Below are positions 53,801 to 61,236 of a stretch of DNA of 64,000 nucleotides, piece by piece. The DNA is from UBA4093 sp036676455 (lineage in GTDB: Bacteria > Cyanobacteriota > Sericytochromatia > S15B-MN24 > UBA4093): positions 13,322 through 77,321 of the forward strand of contig JAKFCW010000101.1 in the NCBI GenBank assembly GCA_036676455.1, in the 5' to 3' direction. Every line of letters starts with the position of its first letter. Positions within the stretch are counted from its first letter, which is position 1. The translations under genes and the position numbers were made by a program. A model generated the notes under the pieces. The model saw only the letters and a list, made by a program, of their open reading frames with translations. It was not told where the DNA came from and ran no database searches.

Positions 53801-54160
53801 GGAAGCTCGATGAACGATGAGTACACCGGGGTCTATCGCTTCGATCGCGATACCGGCGAGCAATGGCTCATCCGGGGTCTGGGATCCTCGGGGGCCAGCG
53901 CCATCGCCGTCGGGCCTGACCGGACGCTCTACGTGGGTGGGGGCAACGGCAAAATTTACCAGGTGGACGGCAACGGCGCGGCCTCGGCAGCCTGGGTGAC
54001 GACTCCCGCCATTCCAAGCGATCGCCTCTACGGCCTTGACATCACGGCCAACGGCACCAAGCTCTGGGCGATCGGCAGTTCGCGCACCATCTACGGCATC
54101 ACGGTGGCCGGCAAGACCGTCGAGCTGGTCAAGCCGGGCCTCTCGTCGCCACGCTTCTAG
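50837..54160 (+). CDS. B-type NHL-propeller lipoprotein, unit 4 (B4)
   Basis: 1107 aa from ATG 50837 (GGAG seven bases upstream; ATG 50831 is too close to it). Lipobox LAGC, Cys18, header C-R-L-P-S-L-L-P. Module ASIALIDSETGYTAATTVSG with YYLDAIKGIKETG and AGADAVRLRTV, GTTAIAMAVFLK, HRDPLQFLAFDS, IPT/TIG (QIVIKGDGFLTPGDVTVTF), DGHRAKL junction, propeller repeats (GLSVDSGGTLYVANYDDGVI; GLAVDGAGNLYVSLSQSNAV). Strongly parallel to B2, with the same RPFVTGI-x-NPHSITWRND block, RYGAS and C-terminus VKPGLSSPRF. Thirteen bases before C4. Confidence 0.87.
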   Translation: MPFMRVLNLLLVVLLAGCRLPSLLPHAATPLDGTSAAMPAHVLQGRIVSPPQVQASLTDIASFASIALIDSETGYTAATTVSGANGTFTLRFEAGFSPVDGRAYYLDAIKGIKETGPATDPNPLFNQAGADAVRLRTVLFHQSMPEGWVSLKNAAPGAIYISRGTTAIAMAVFLKQQSQAIAWSSLIGALHVETDAYTEVPASLTSTEFQDAYAIVDEAITQHRDPLQFLAFDSAVGFVNLYNGHSVDSLEPDHGAINQQIVIKGDGFLTPGDVTVTFNTTETVPPTGANRTKDRLVVTVPPGARTGPVLVKIGTVTQAGPAFTVDSYDGHRAKLGDTLYVANFDRAKIVKVSPDGVVEDFADVPAGPTQLAIYTDDSDPLQPIERLFVACETADQIVTLDLREPAPIAQPFVNLTKPAGLAFLGNVLYVSSKSLKTVSRFNLDKSSAGDALTGFEAPAALAFDFESQLFVADGNKVLRVNLTTGTSLVWIYLSSPRGLSVDSGGTLYVANYDDGVIYRILVIPPTNRRAAYVFARVPNPTGIMLDAAGYMFAASETQHQISRISPLGDMKPYAYGIANPRGLAVDGAGNLYVSLSQSNAVLKVEQNGSYRTRPFVTGIPNPHSITWRNDKLYLAHRDAGVVSSATAAGSMKTEAVGFTMPGGADVAADGTIFAGRYGASWHLEVWPPDPTHVHYNRGGLESYANGVISLDRGFVRTSLKGLVGLDDGTRYVLTSQNTLLELKATNGPSSSYRYRQLDAYAQTPLRIERDGAGNHLYVLLEGSKDVLRYEKLGDSWVKSVLDLDPALDKTGFTNPTRMTFDAAGDRLYVLDGGVLKRVEGATTATPALSTKAPGELWSVSLTGANSISYKNSRIYVTYGNTWIRSLDSTLASPTVSDYAQGPVNLTGVIAHPVSDYLFAYQGEDGYKVPPSGVFEYLTGYGGTAFAYTPDGTFMRDYVSYMPLYFGKTTLPGLVQTHEVAVDGDRVYVGSSMNDEYTGVYRFDRDTGEQWLIRGLGSSGASAIAVGPDRTLYVGGGNGKIYQVDGNGAASAAWVTTPAIPSDRLYGLDITANGTKLWAIGSSRTIYGITVAGKTVELVKPGLSSPRF

Positions 54161-54173
54161 CACGGGGGATCCC

Positions 54174-54521
54174 ATGAGACGAGACCTGTTGCCGACCCTT
54201 TTCATTGCCCTTGCGCTCGCCCTGGCGGCCGGCTGCGCCGGCGAGGACGACCTGCTCGGCGGAGCGGGAGCACGGAAGCCGGCTTCCGGCACGGCCGTGG
54301 AGGGTGCGGCGAGCGATACCGGGGCGGGATCGCAAACTCAGACCCCCACCCCCACCCCCACGCCGACTCCCTCGCCCACCGCGACCCCGACGCCCGTGCC
54401 GACGCCGACGGAATATGCGACCATGCAGCCGCCGCCGGTCAACGATGAACCGGAGGGCCCCGAAGCGAGCCCGCCGCCGATCGATCAGACCGAGCCGATC
54501 GAGGATGAGAATACCGTCTAG
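54174..54521 (+). CDS. C-type short Thr/Pro-rich lipoprotein, unit 4 (C4)
   Basis: 115 aa, ATG after GGGGGATCCC. Lipobox AAGC, Cys21, header C-A-G-E-D-D-L-L-G-G. Stalk of Thr-Pro repeats (QTPTPTPTPTPSPTATPTPV) followed by an acidic Pro/Glu tail ending EDENTV. No D gene follows; the 128-base gap to the next gene contains its promoter region. Confidence 0.76.
   Translation: MRRDLLPTLFIALALALAAGCAGEDDLLGGAGARKPASGTAVEGAASDTGAGSQTQTPTPTPTPTPSPTATPTPVPTPTEYATMQPPPVNDEPEGPEASPPPIDQTEPIEDENTV
54342..54411 (+). repeat. In-frame Thr-Pro-coding microsatellite in C4
   Basis: Run of CCCAC/CGACG-type hexamers encoding Thr-Pro dipeptides; unit changes would lengthen or shorten the stalk without a frameshift. 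Confidence 0.7.
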
Positions 54522-54594
54522 TCACCCTCGCCCTCCCGAAAACGCTTGCCTGTGCCCGATGCTGCGGGGACGTCGTTACCCGCGTTGAGCAAGC

Positions 54595-54603
54595 GGGTAT
54601 ACG
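54595..54603 (+). promoter_or_regulatory. Candidate -10-like element before array unit 5
   Basis: GGGTATACG, 46 bases before the E1 start. A second similar GGGGTAAACG follows 5 bases later, with TTGAGC about 18 bases upstream of it, giving the best -35/-10 spacing of the set. Confidence 0.33.
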
Positions 54604-54649
54604 AGGGGTAAACGGGCGGCCGAGCAAAGGAGAGCAGGAGCGAAAAAGC

Positions 54650-57600
54650 ATGAGGAAGCGGGGAAATCTCTGGCTGACGTTGCTGATGGCCGTGCTGCTG
54701 GCAGGATGCCCTCGTCCCCTCGTTCATCCCCCCACCTCCGTGCCTCAGTCTCCCCCGGCGTTCGGCGTCCAGGTCATGGTGCCTCCGCTCCAGGGAAAGG
54801 TCGCCACCACCCCGCGCCAGATCCAGGCCGGCATGGAGGACATCGCCGTGGGGGCCACCGTCGCCCTCATCGACACCGGGACCAACAACACCGTCTCGAG
54901 CACGGTCACGGATAACGAGGGGCGATTCGTCCTCACGTTCAGCTCGGGATTCGTGCCGCAATCCGGCAAGACCTACTATCTGGAAGCTCTCAAGGGCCTG
55001 CCGGTCAACGGGCAGCCAAACCGCGCCGGCGCCTCGGCCGCTCGCGTGCGGACCCTCATCGCCTGGGAGCCGGCCGGCTGGATGAGCCTGACCAACGCCG
55101 ATCCGGCCGGCGGGATCATCATCAGCCGCGCCACGACGGCGATCGGCATCATCTCCTCGCTTCGCACCGCCGCCAACGACGCCCCGACCCTCGCGCAGCT
55201 GATTGGCAACGTCGTCGACGGCACCACCTTCACCCCCTCCGGGGGGATCCAGGCCTCGGAGTTCGACACGGTCCTGGGCTTCGTGAACGACGCGCTGTCC
55301 CAGAACATTGATCCCCTCTACTACGTCGCTTACGATGCCCTGAGCCGGCAATACCTGCCGCAGCCTCCCGGCGTGGATATCAAGCCTCCCAGCCCGCTGA
55401 AGGGGGGGATCGGGACCGCCGTTTTCATCGAGGGTACCGACATGGGCGCGAATCCGGAGGTGCGCTTCAACGGCGTCCTGGGCACGGACATGGTCGTGAG
55501 CCACTCAGGGGTCACGGTCAAGGTTCCCGCCGGCGCCACCAGCGGTCCCCTGACGATCCTGATCGACTCGCTGGCCTTCAACATCGGCAACTTCGCCGTC
55601 ACCAACTGGGATGGTCACAATCCCTTCGACTCCCAGGACAACCTCTATGTCGCGAGCGCCCTTTCCGACCAGATTCTCCGCATCACGCCCGCGGCGGACC
55701 CCAGCGTCTTCGCCGAAGACGCCCGGCTCGCCTACCCACGCGGCATCGTGGTCGACGCGCAGGACAACGTCCTCGTCTCGAGCTGGAACGGCAACCAGAT
55801 CCTCAAGGTCAGCCCGCTCGGAGTCATCACCGACTTCTCCACCCAGGGCGGCTTGATCTACAACCCCTGGCACCTCACCATGGACGGAGCCGGCAAGGTC
55901 TACGTCGCCAACTACTCGAATGACAACATCCTCGTCATTCCCGCCGAGGGGGGCGCTCCCGAGGTCTATGCCACCGGGATCGGCGGCCCGAGCGGGATCG
56001 CCTTCGCGCCGAACGGAGAGCTCTGGGTGACCGGTCGTATCGACGGCAAGGTGTACAAGATTCCGGCCGGCGGCGGGGCGGCCACCGTGGTGGTCGGCGG
56101 CTTCAGCCAACCCACCGGGATCTGCTTCGATGCCGCCGGCAACGCCTACGTCACGGACCGCGACAAGCACCAGATCGTGCGCATCACCCCGCACGGGATC
56201 GCGACTCCGTTCGCCCCCATGAGCTCCTACCCCGAATCCATCGCCATGCGGACGAACGGCACGCTGGTGGTCGGCAGCATCCGCAACTACATCATCGAGT
56301 ACGATGCCGCTGGCGAGATCCTCCGTTACATCTCGGCCCCGGCTCTCAACCAGGGCCTCACGATCGACTCCGAGAACCATCTGTACGTGACCTCCGGCCA
56401 TGGCAATGGGACGCGGACGGGAAGCGTCCACAAGGCCACGTATGACCCCGTTGCAGGCAGGTACGGCCTGCTCAAACCCCTGGCCACCAACATTCCCAAC
56501 CCTCACTCGGTGGCGGTCGACGCGCAGGGCACCGTCTACGTGGGAGATTACTCGGACGGGATCTACCGGCTCGACAAGGGCTCCAGTTCGGCCTACCAGT
56601 GGGCGCGGGGCACCGGCTCGATCGGCGACATGGCCTTCGACAACCTGGGCCGGATGTACGCGGCCGCCTGGGGCAACCATGGCATCTACCGCTTCGACAA
56701 CGGAGTCATCGACAAGCGCTACGGGTTCTCTTACTACTTCCGCGACATGGCGCGCGGTCCGGACGGGATGCTCTACGTCACCGACCACTGGCAGAGTAAG
56801 ATCCTAAAGGTCGATCCCACGACCGGGGAGCTGACGACCTTCCTGGAGAGTGGGATCAACGCTCCTCACGCCCTGGCCTTCGATGCGTCCGGCGACCTGT
56901 ACGTCGGGGAGCATGGCAACAACCGCGTCCTCAAGATCGACATGGCGACCAAGGCAGTCTCGGTCTACGCGACGGGGGTCGCCGCGCCGTACGGGCTGGT
57001 ATTCGACAGCACGGGCCGCCTCTACATCTCCGATGGCGCTCACATTCACCTCGTCCCGGCCAACCCGGTGACGCCGTACTCCGCTCCTCAGTACGTGACC
57101 GCCACGATCTCGGGCGCGCGCGGACTCGCCGTGGATGCCGCCGATAACCTCTACGTGGCCGACTGGTCGGCCGGGGCCATCTACAAGGTGGCCAAGGATG
57201 CTGGAAACGGTGGCGTCACGACTTACGGTACGGGCTTCACGAACCCCTATCGCGTCATCTCCGATGCGACGGGTGAGCTCTACGCACACGACTACACGAC
57301 CCGCCGCTTGTACAGGGTTCCCGCAGGCGGCGGAGCGGCCGTCCCTCTCAACATGGAGGACCGCGGCCACGCGCTCGGAGGCATGGTCCGGGACCCGGGC
57401 GGTACGTTCTACTTCAGCGCTTACGACCAACCGCGGCTCTACCGGCTCGACGCAGCGACCGGCAACCTCGACCTCTTCGCGCAGTCCCCGGTCACGCCCT
57501 CGAGCCTCGTGGTCGTCGGCCAGTCCGTCTACGGCACGGACTGGAGCACCGGTGCGATCTTCCGATTCGACACCCAGACCGAGGGCTTCACCGTGGTGAA

Positions 57601-57892
57601 GGACACGCGCGTGACCATGAAGGGCATCGCCGTGAACCCGCTCGACGGCGCGATCGTCGTGCAGCCCTGGGATGGCCGCCCCAAGGTCATCGACGTCGCG
57701 ACCGGCGCCTGGAGCGATTACGGCAGCGGCCAGTACGGGCGCGGAGAGATCGCCTTCGACAACGCGGGCGACCTCTACTCCGCGATTTACGACAAAGCGG
57801 ATGATCGGGCTTACGGGAACATTGTGCGCACGCCGGCCGGCGGTGGCGCGGGAGTGCCGTTGCATGTCTGGTTCCATTACGGGACGTTCTAG
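54650..57892 (+). CDS. E-type NHL-propeller lipoprotein, unit 5 (E1)
   Basis: 1080 aa, ATG with AGGAG about 9 bases upstream. Lipobox LAGC, Cys20, header C-P-R-P-L-V-H-P. Module about 42-140 (GATVALIDTGTNNTVSSTVT, YYLEALKGLPVNG, AGASAARVRTL), ATTAIGIISSLR, NIDPLYYVAYDA, IPT/TIG about 240-322, junction DGHNPFDSQDNLYVAS, then propeller repeats (GIVVDAQDNVLVSSWNGNQI; GLAVDAADNLYVADWSAGAI). The module and the N-R-A-G-A-S motif are closer to the 864- and 704-aa lipoproteins of region 2 than to A or B. C-terminus WFHYGTF. Tandem paralogue of E2. Confidence 0.87.
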   Translation: MRKRGNLWLTLLMAVLLAGCPRPLVHPPTSVPQSPPAFGVQVMVPPLQGKVATTPRQIQAGMEDIAVGATVALIDTGTNNTVSSTVTDNEGRFVLTFSSGFVPQSGKTYYLEALKGLPVNGQPNRAGASAARVRTLIAWEPAGWMSLTNADPAGGIIISRATTAIGIISSLRTAANDAPTLAQLIGNVVDGTTFTPSGGIQASEFDTVLGFVNDALSQNIDPLYYVAYDALSRQYLPQPPGVDIKPPSPLKGGIGTAVFIEGTDMGANPEVRFNGVLGTDMVVSHSGVTVKVPAGATSGPLTILIDSLAFNIGNFAVTNWDGHNPFDSQDNLYVASALSDQILRITPAADPSVFAEDARLAYPRGIVVDAQDNVLVSSWNGNQILKVSPLGVITDFSTQGGLIYNPWHLTMDGAGKVYVANYSNDNILVIPAEGGAPEVYATGIGGPSGIAFAPNGELWVTGRIDGKVYKIPAGGGAATVVVGGFSQPTGICFDAAGNAYVTDRDKHQIVRITPHGIATPFAPMSSYPESIAMRTNGTLVVGSIRNYIIEYDAAGEILRYISAPALNQGLTIDSENHLYVTSGHGNGTRTGSVHKATYDPVAGRYGLLKPLATNIPNPHSVAVDAQGTVYVGDYSDGIYRLDKGSSSAYQWARGTGSIGDMAFDNLGRMYAAAWGNHGIYRFDNGVIDKRYGFSYYFRDMARGPDGMLYVTDHWQSKILKVDPTTGELTTFLESGINAPHALAFDASGDLYVGEHGNNRVLKIDMATKAVSVYATGVAAPYGLVFDSTGRLYISDGAHIHLVPANPVTPYSAPQYVTATISGARGLAVDAADNLYVADWSAGAIYKVAKDAGNGGVTTYGTGFTNPYRVISDATGELYAHDYTTRRLYRVPAGGGAAVPLNMEDRGHALGGMVRDPGGTFYFSAYDQPRLYRLDAATGNLDLFAQSPVTPSSLVVVGQSVYGTDWSTGAIFRFDTQTEGFTVVKDTRVTMKGIAVNPLDGAIVVQPWDGRPKVIDVATGAWSDYGSGQYGRGEIAFDNAGDLYSAIYDKADDRAYGNIVRTPAGGGAGVPLHVWFHYGTF

Positions 57893-57936
57893 CGCGTTTG
57901 CGTCAGGAGGCATGGAATGAGGACGGGGGTAAGGAT

Positions 57937-60900
57937 ATGCGGGTGAAGGCAAGGCTCTGGTTGGTCATGGCGCTGGCTATGCTGCTGGCGGGCTGCCCAC
58001 GCCCCCTTTTCCAGCCGCCTGCCTCCGTTCCGCCTTCCGCACCCTCCTCGCTCGACGTCCAGGTCGCGGTGCCTCCCCTGCAAGGCCAGGTCGAGTCCAG
58101 CGCCCGTCGCCTGCAGGCCGGCATGACGGATATCGCCGTGGGGGCCACCGTCTCGCTCATCGACGCCACGACCAACAACACTGTTTCGACCACGGTGACG
58201 GACGCCTCCGGGCGTTTCATCCTCAACTTCACGGTCGGGTTCCGCCCGCAGTCCGGAAAGGCCTACTACCTGGAGGCCTTCAAGGGCTTGCCCATCGATG
58301 GCGAGCCCAACCGCGCCGGTGCCTCGGTCGCCCGCGTCCGGACCCTGATCGCCTGGGACAAGGGCGGCTGGGTGAGCCTGACGAACGCCATGCCGAACGG
58401 GGGAATCAGCATCAGCCGGGCGACCACCGCCCTCAGCGTGATCACCTCCTTGCGCTCGGTGGAAAGCAATCCCCCGAACCCCATTCACTTGATCGGCAGC
58501 ATCCGGGACACCGCCTTTACCCCCGCCGGCGGGATCAGCGCCGAGGAGTTTGAGACCGTCTTCGACTTCGTGGAAAAGGCGCTCACCGAGGAGGCCGACC
58601 CGCTGTACTTTGTGGCCTACGACCCCGCAAACCACCTCTTCCTCGCGCAGCCCGTCGGAGTCGCCATCGATCCTCCCAGCCCCCTCAAGGGACCTATCGG
58701 GACGACGGTCAGCGTCTCGGGTTCCAACCTCAGCGCGACTCCCGAGGTTCACTTCAACGGCACGCTGGGCACGGAAATGGTCGTCAACTCCACGCAACTC
58801 GCCCTGACCGTCAAGGTCCCGCCCGGCGCCACCAGCGGCCCCATGACCCTCAAGGTCGGCTCGCTCGTCTTCGCCATCGGCAACTTCGCCGTGGCCAACT
58901 GGGACGGCCGCAAGCCATTCGACTCCCAGGACAACCTCTACGTCGCGAGCTACGGCTCCAACCAGGTTTTCCGCATGACTCCCGCGGGAGTGACGAGCGT
59001 CTTCGCCGAGGATCCCCGGTTCAGCAACCCGCGCGGGATCGTCGTCGACGCGCAGGACAACGTCTACGTCTCCAGCTACACGGGCCACAAGATCTTCAAG
59101 GTCGATCCGCAAGGCGCCGTTTCCGAGTACGCCACCGGCGGCGGGTTGGATTATCCTTGGCATCTCACCATCGATGGCGCCGGCAAGATCTACGTGGCGA
59201 ACTATGACTCGGACAATATCCTCGTCATTCCGCCCGGAGGAGGCACTCCCCAGGAGTATGCCACCGGCATCAACGGGCCGACGGGCCTCGCCTTCGCGCC
59301 GAACGGTGAGCTCTGGGTGACCGGCCGCATCGACGGTAACGTGTACAAGATTCCAGCCGGCGGAGGGGCTGCCGCCCTGGTGGCCGGCGGCTTCAACCTG
59401 CCGACCGGGATCTGCTTCGACTCCGCGGGCCAGGCCTACGTCACCAACCGTGACAAGCACCAGATCGTGCGCATCTCCCCACAGGGGAACGTCTCCACCT
59501 TCGCGACCTTCAACTACTATCCGGAGTCCATCGCGATGCGGACGAACGGCACGCTGATGGTTTCCGGTCCCCGCCAGTACATCATCGAGTACAACCTGAC
59601 CGGCCGCATCGTGGGCTATCGCTCGGCCTCCCACATGAATTACGGCATCGCCTTCGACTCCGAGCGAAACCTCTACGTGACCTCGGGCCGCGGCTGGGGA
59701 TCCCAGAGCAAGAGCGTTCACAAGGCGACCTACGACCCCGTCACGGGGAAGCACGGCCTGCTCAAGCCGCTCTCCAGCAACTTTCTCAACCCGACCTCCG
59801 TGGAGGTGGATCCGACCGGCAACGTCTACGTCGGCGACTGGACGGACGGGATCTACCGACTCGACAAGGGAGCCTCCACCCCGTACCAGTATGCCCGAGG
59901 GGTAGGCGCGATCGACGACATGGCCTTCGACGCCCAGGGCCGCATGTACGCGGCGAGCTACTCCAACCATGCGGTTTATCGCTTCAACAACGGCGCCATC
60001 GACAAGCGTTACGGCCTCGCCTGGAACTTCCTCGACATGGTGCGTGATCCGGCGGACGGCACGATCTACGTCACCGACTACTGGCAGGACAAGATCCTCA
60101 AGATCGATCCCCAGAGCGGCGATCTGACGAATTTTACCGAGGATGGAAGCGTCAAGGACGCCTACAGCCTGATCATGGGGGCCGACGGAAACCTTTACGC
60201 AGGGGAGTTCTACAACGACCGGATCGTCAAGGTCGACAAGGCCACCCGCGCCGTCTCGGTTTACGCGACGGGCATCAACACGCCCATCGGCCTGGCCTTC
60301 GACAGCACGGGGCAGCTCTTCGTCTCAAACTGGGACAACTCCCGTATTCACCGGGTTCCGAGCGGCGGTGGCGCGTCGACGATCTACGCGACAGGCATCG
60401 ACCGCCCGCGCGGCCTCACCATCGACGCCCAGGACAACCTCTACTACGCGGCCTGGTACGCCGGGACCGTGTTCAAGATCCCCAAGGCCACGGGAACCCC
60501 CGTGGCCTACGGAACGGGCCTCAAGACGCCCTACCGGATGATCTTCGACAACCCGACCGGGAAGCTCTACGTGTACGACTATGGCTACCGCGATCTCTAC
60601 GCGGTGCCTGCGGGCGGCGGAGCGAGCGTCCCGCAGTTCATCGAGAACCGCGGCATCGGCCTGGCCGGGATGATCCGCGACGCCGACGGGGTCTTCTACT
60701 TCAGCGGCCAGGACCACCCGCGGGTCTTCCGGCTCGATCCCGCCACCCGCAAGATGAACCTCTTTGCCACAGGGCCGGTATCCCCCGCGGGGCTCGCCGT
60801 GGTCGGCCAGTACGTCTACGGCGTCGACTGGGATGGCGAGTCGATCTTCCGGATCGACACCACGACGGATGCCATCCGGGTGGTGAAGGACACGCGCGCG

Positions 60901-61182
60901 ACCATGAAGGGCATCGCAGTGAATCCGGTGGACGGCAAGATCTACGTCCAGCCGTGGGGAGGTCGTCCCAAGGTCCTCAACGACCTGGCGACCGGCGCCT
61001 GGAGCGACTACAGCACTGGAAACCACGGCCTGGGAGCGATCGCCTTCGATTCGAACGGCGACATGTACAGCACCACCTGGGATTGGGCCGGCGATACGAG
61101 CCGGGGGTTGGTGGTGAGGACGCGGGCCGCCGATGCCGTGAACGAGCCGGCCCCGATCTGGTTGAATTACGGGAGTTTCTAG
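57937..61182 (+). CDS. E-type NHL-propeller lipoprotein, unit 5 (E2)
   Basis: 1081 aa from ATG 57937 (GGGGGTAAGGA upstream); the open frame begins at 57898 but lacks a site. Lipobox LAGC, Cys20, header C-P-R-P-L-F-Q-P-P. Same order as E1 and aligned along its whole length: GATVSLIDATTNNTVSTTVT, YYLEAFKGLPIDG, ATTALSVITSLR, IPT/TIG with GTTVSVSGSNLSATPEVHFN, junction DGRKPFDSQDNLYVAS (Arg replaces His), and repeats such as GLTIDAQDNLYYAAWYAGTV. C-terminus WLNYGSF. Probably a fairly recent tandem duplicate of E1. A C-type gene follows after 54 bases. Confidence 0.87.
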   Translation: MRVKARLWLVMALAMLLAGCPRPLFQPPASVPPSAPSSLDVQVAVPPLQGQVESSARRLQAGMTDIAVGATVSLIDATTNNTVSTTVTDASGRFILNFTVGFRPQSGKAYYLEAFKGLPIDGEPNRAGASVARVRTLIAWDKGGWVSLTNAMPNGGISISRATTALSVITSLRSVESNPPNPIHLIGSIRDTAFTPAGGISAEEFETVFDFVEKALTEEADPLYFVAYDPANHLFLAQPVGVAIDPPSPLKGPIGTTVSVSGSNLSATPEVHFNGTLGTEMVVNSTQLALTVKVPPGATSGPMTLKVGSLVFAIGNFAVANWDGRKPFDSQDNLYVASYGSNQVFRMTPAGVTSVFAEDPRFSNPRGIVVDAQDNVYVSSYTGHKIFKVDPQGAVSEYATGGGLDYPWHLTIDGAGKIYVANYDSDNILVIPPGGGTPQEYATGINGPTGLAFAPNGELWVTGRIDGNVYKIPAGGGAAALVAGGFNLPTGICFDSAGQAYVTNRDKHQIVRISPQGNVSTFATFNYYPESIAMRTNGTLMVSGPRQYIIEYNLTGRIVGYRSASHMNYGIAFDSERNLYVTSGRGWGSQSKSVHKATYDPVTGKHGLLKPLSSNFLNPTSVEVDPTGNVYVGDWTDGIYRLDKGASTPYQYARGVGAIDDMAFDAQGRMYAASYSNHAVYRFNNGAIDKRYGLAWNFLDMVRDPADGTIYVTDYWQDKILKIDPQSGDLTNFTEDGSVKDAYSLIMGADGNLYAGEFYNDRIVKVDKATRAVSVYATGINTPIGLAFDSTGQLFVSNWDNSRIHRVPSGGGASTIYATGIDRPRGLTIDAQDNLYYAAWYAGTVFKIPKATGTPVAYGTGLKTPYRMIFDNPTGKLYVYDYGYRDLYAVPAGGGASVPQFIENRGIGLAGMIRDADGVFYFSGQDHPRVFRLDPATRKMNLFATGPVSPAGLAVVGQYVYGVDWDGESIFRIDTTTDAIRVVKDTRATMKGIAVNPVDGKIYVQPWGGRPKVLNDLATGAWSDYSTGNHGLGAIAFDSNGDMYSTTWDWAGDTSRGLVVRTRAADAVNEPAPIWLNYGSF

Positions 61183-61236
61183 CGACCGCGCGAGAGCGCG
61201 CGGGAGTGACGTTCAAGGCAAGCCAAAGGAGGACGC

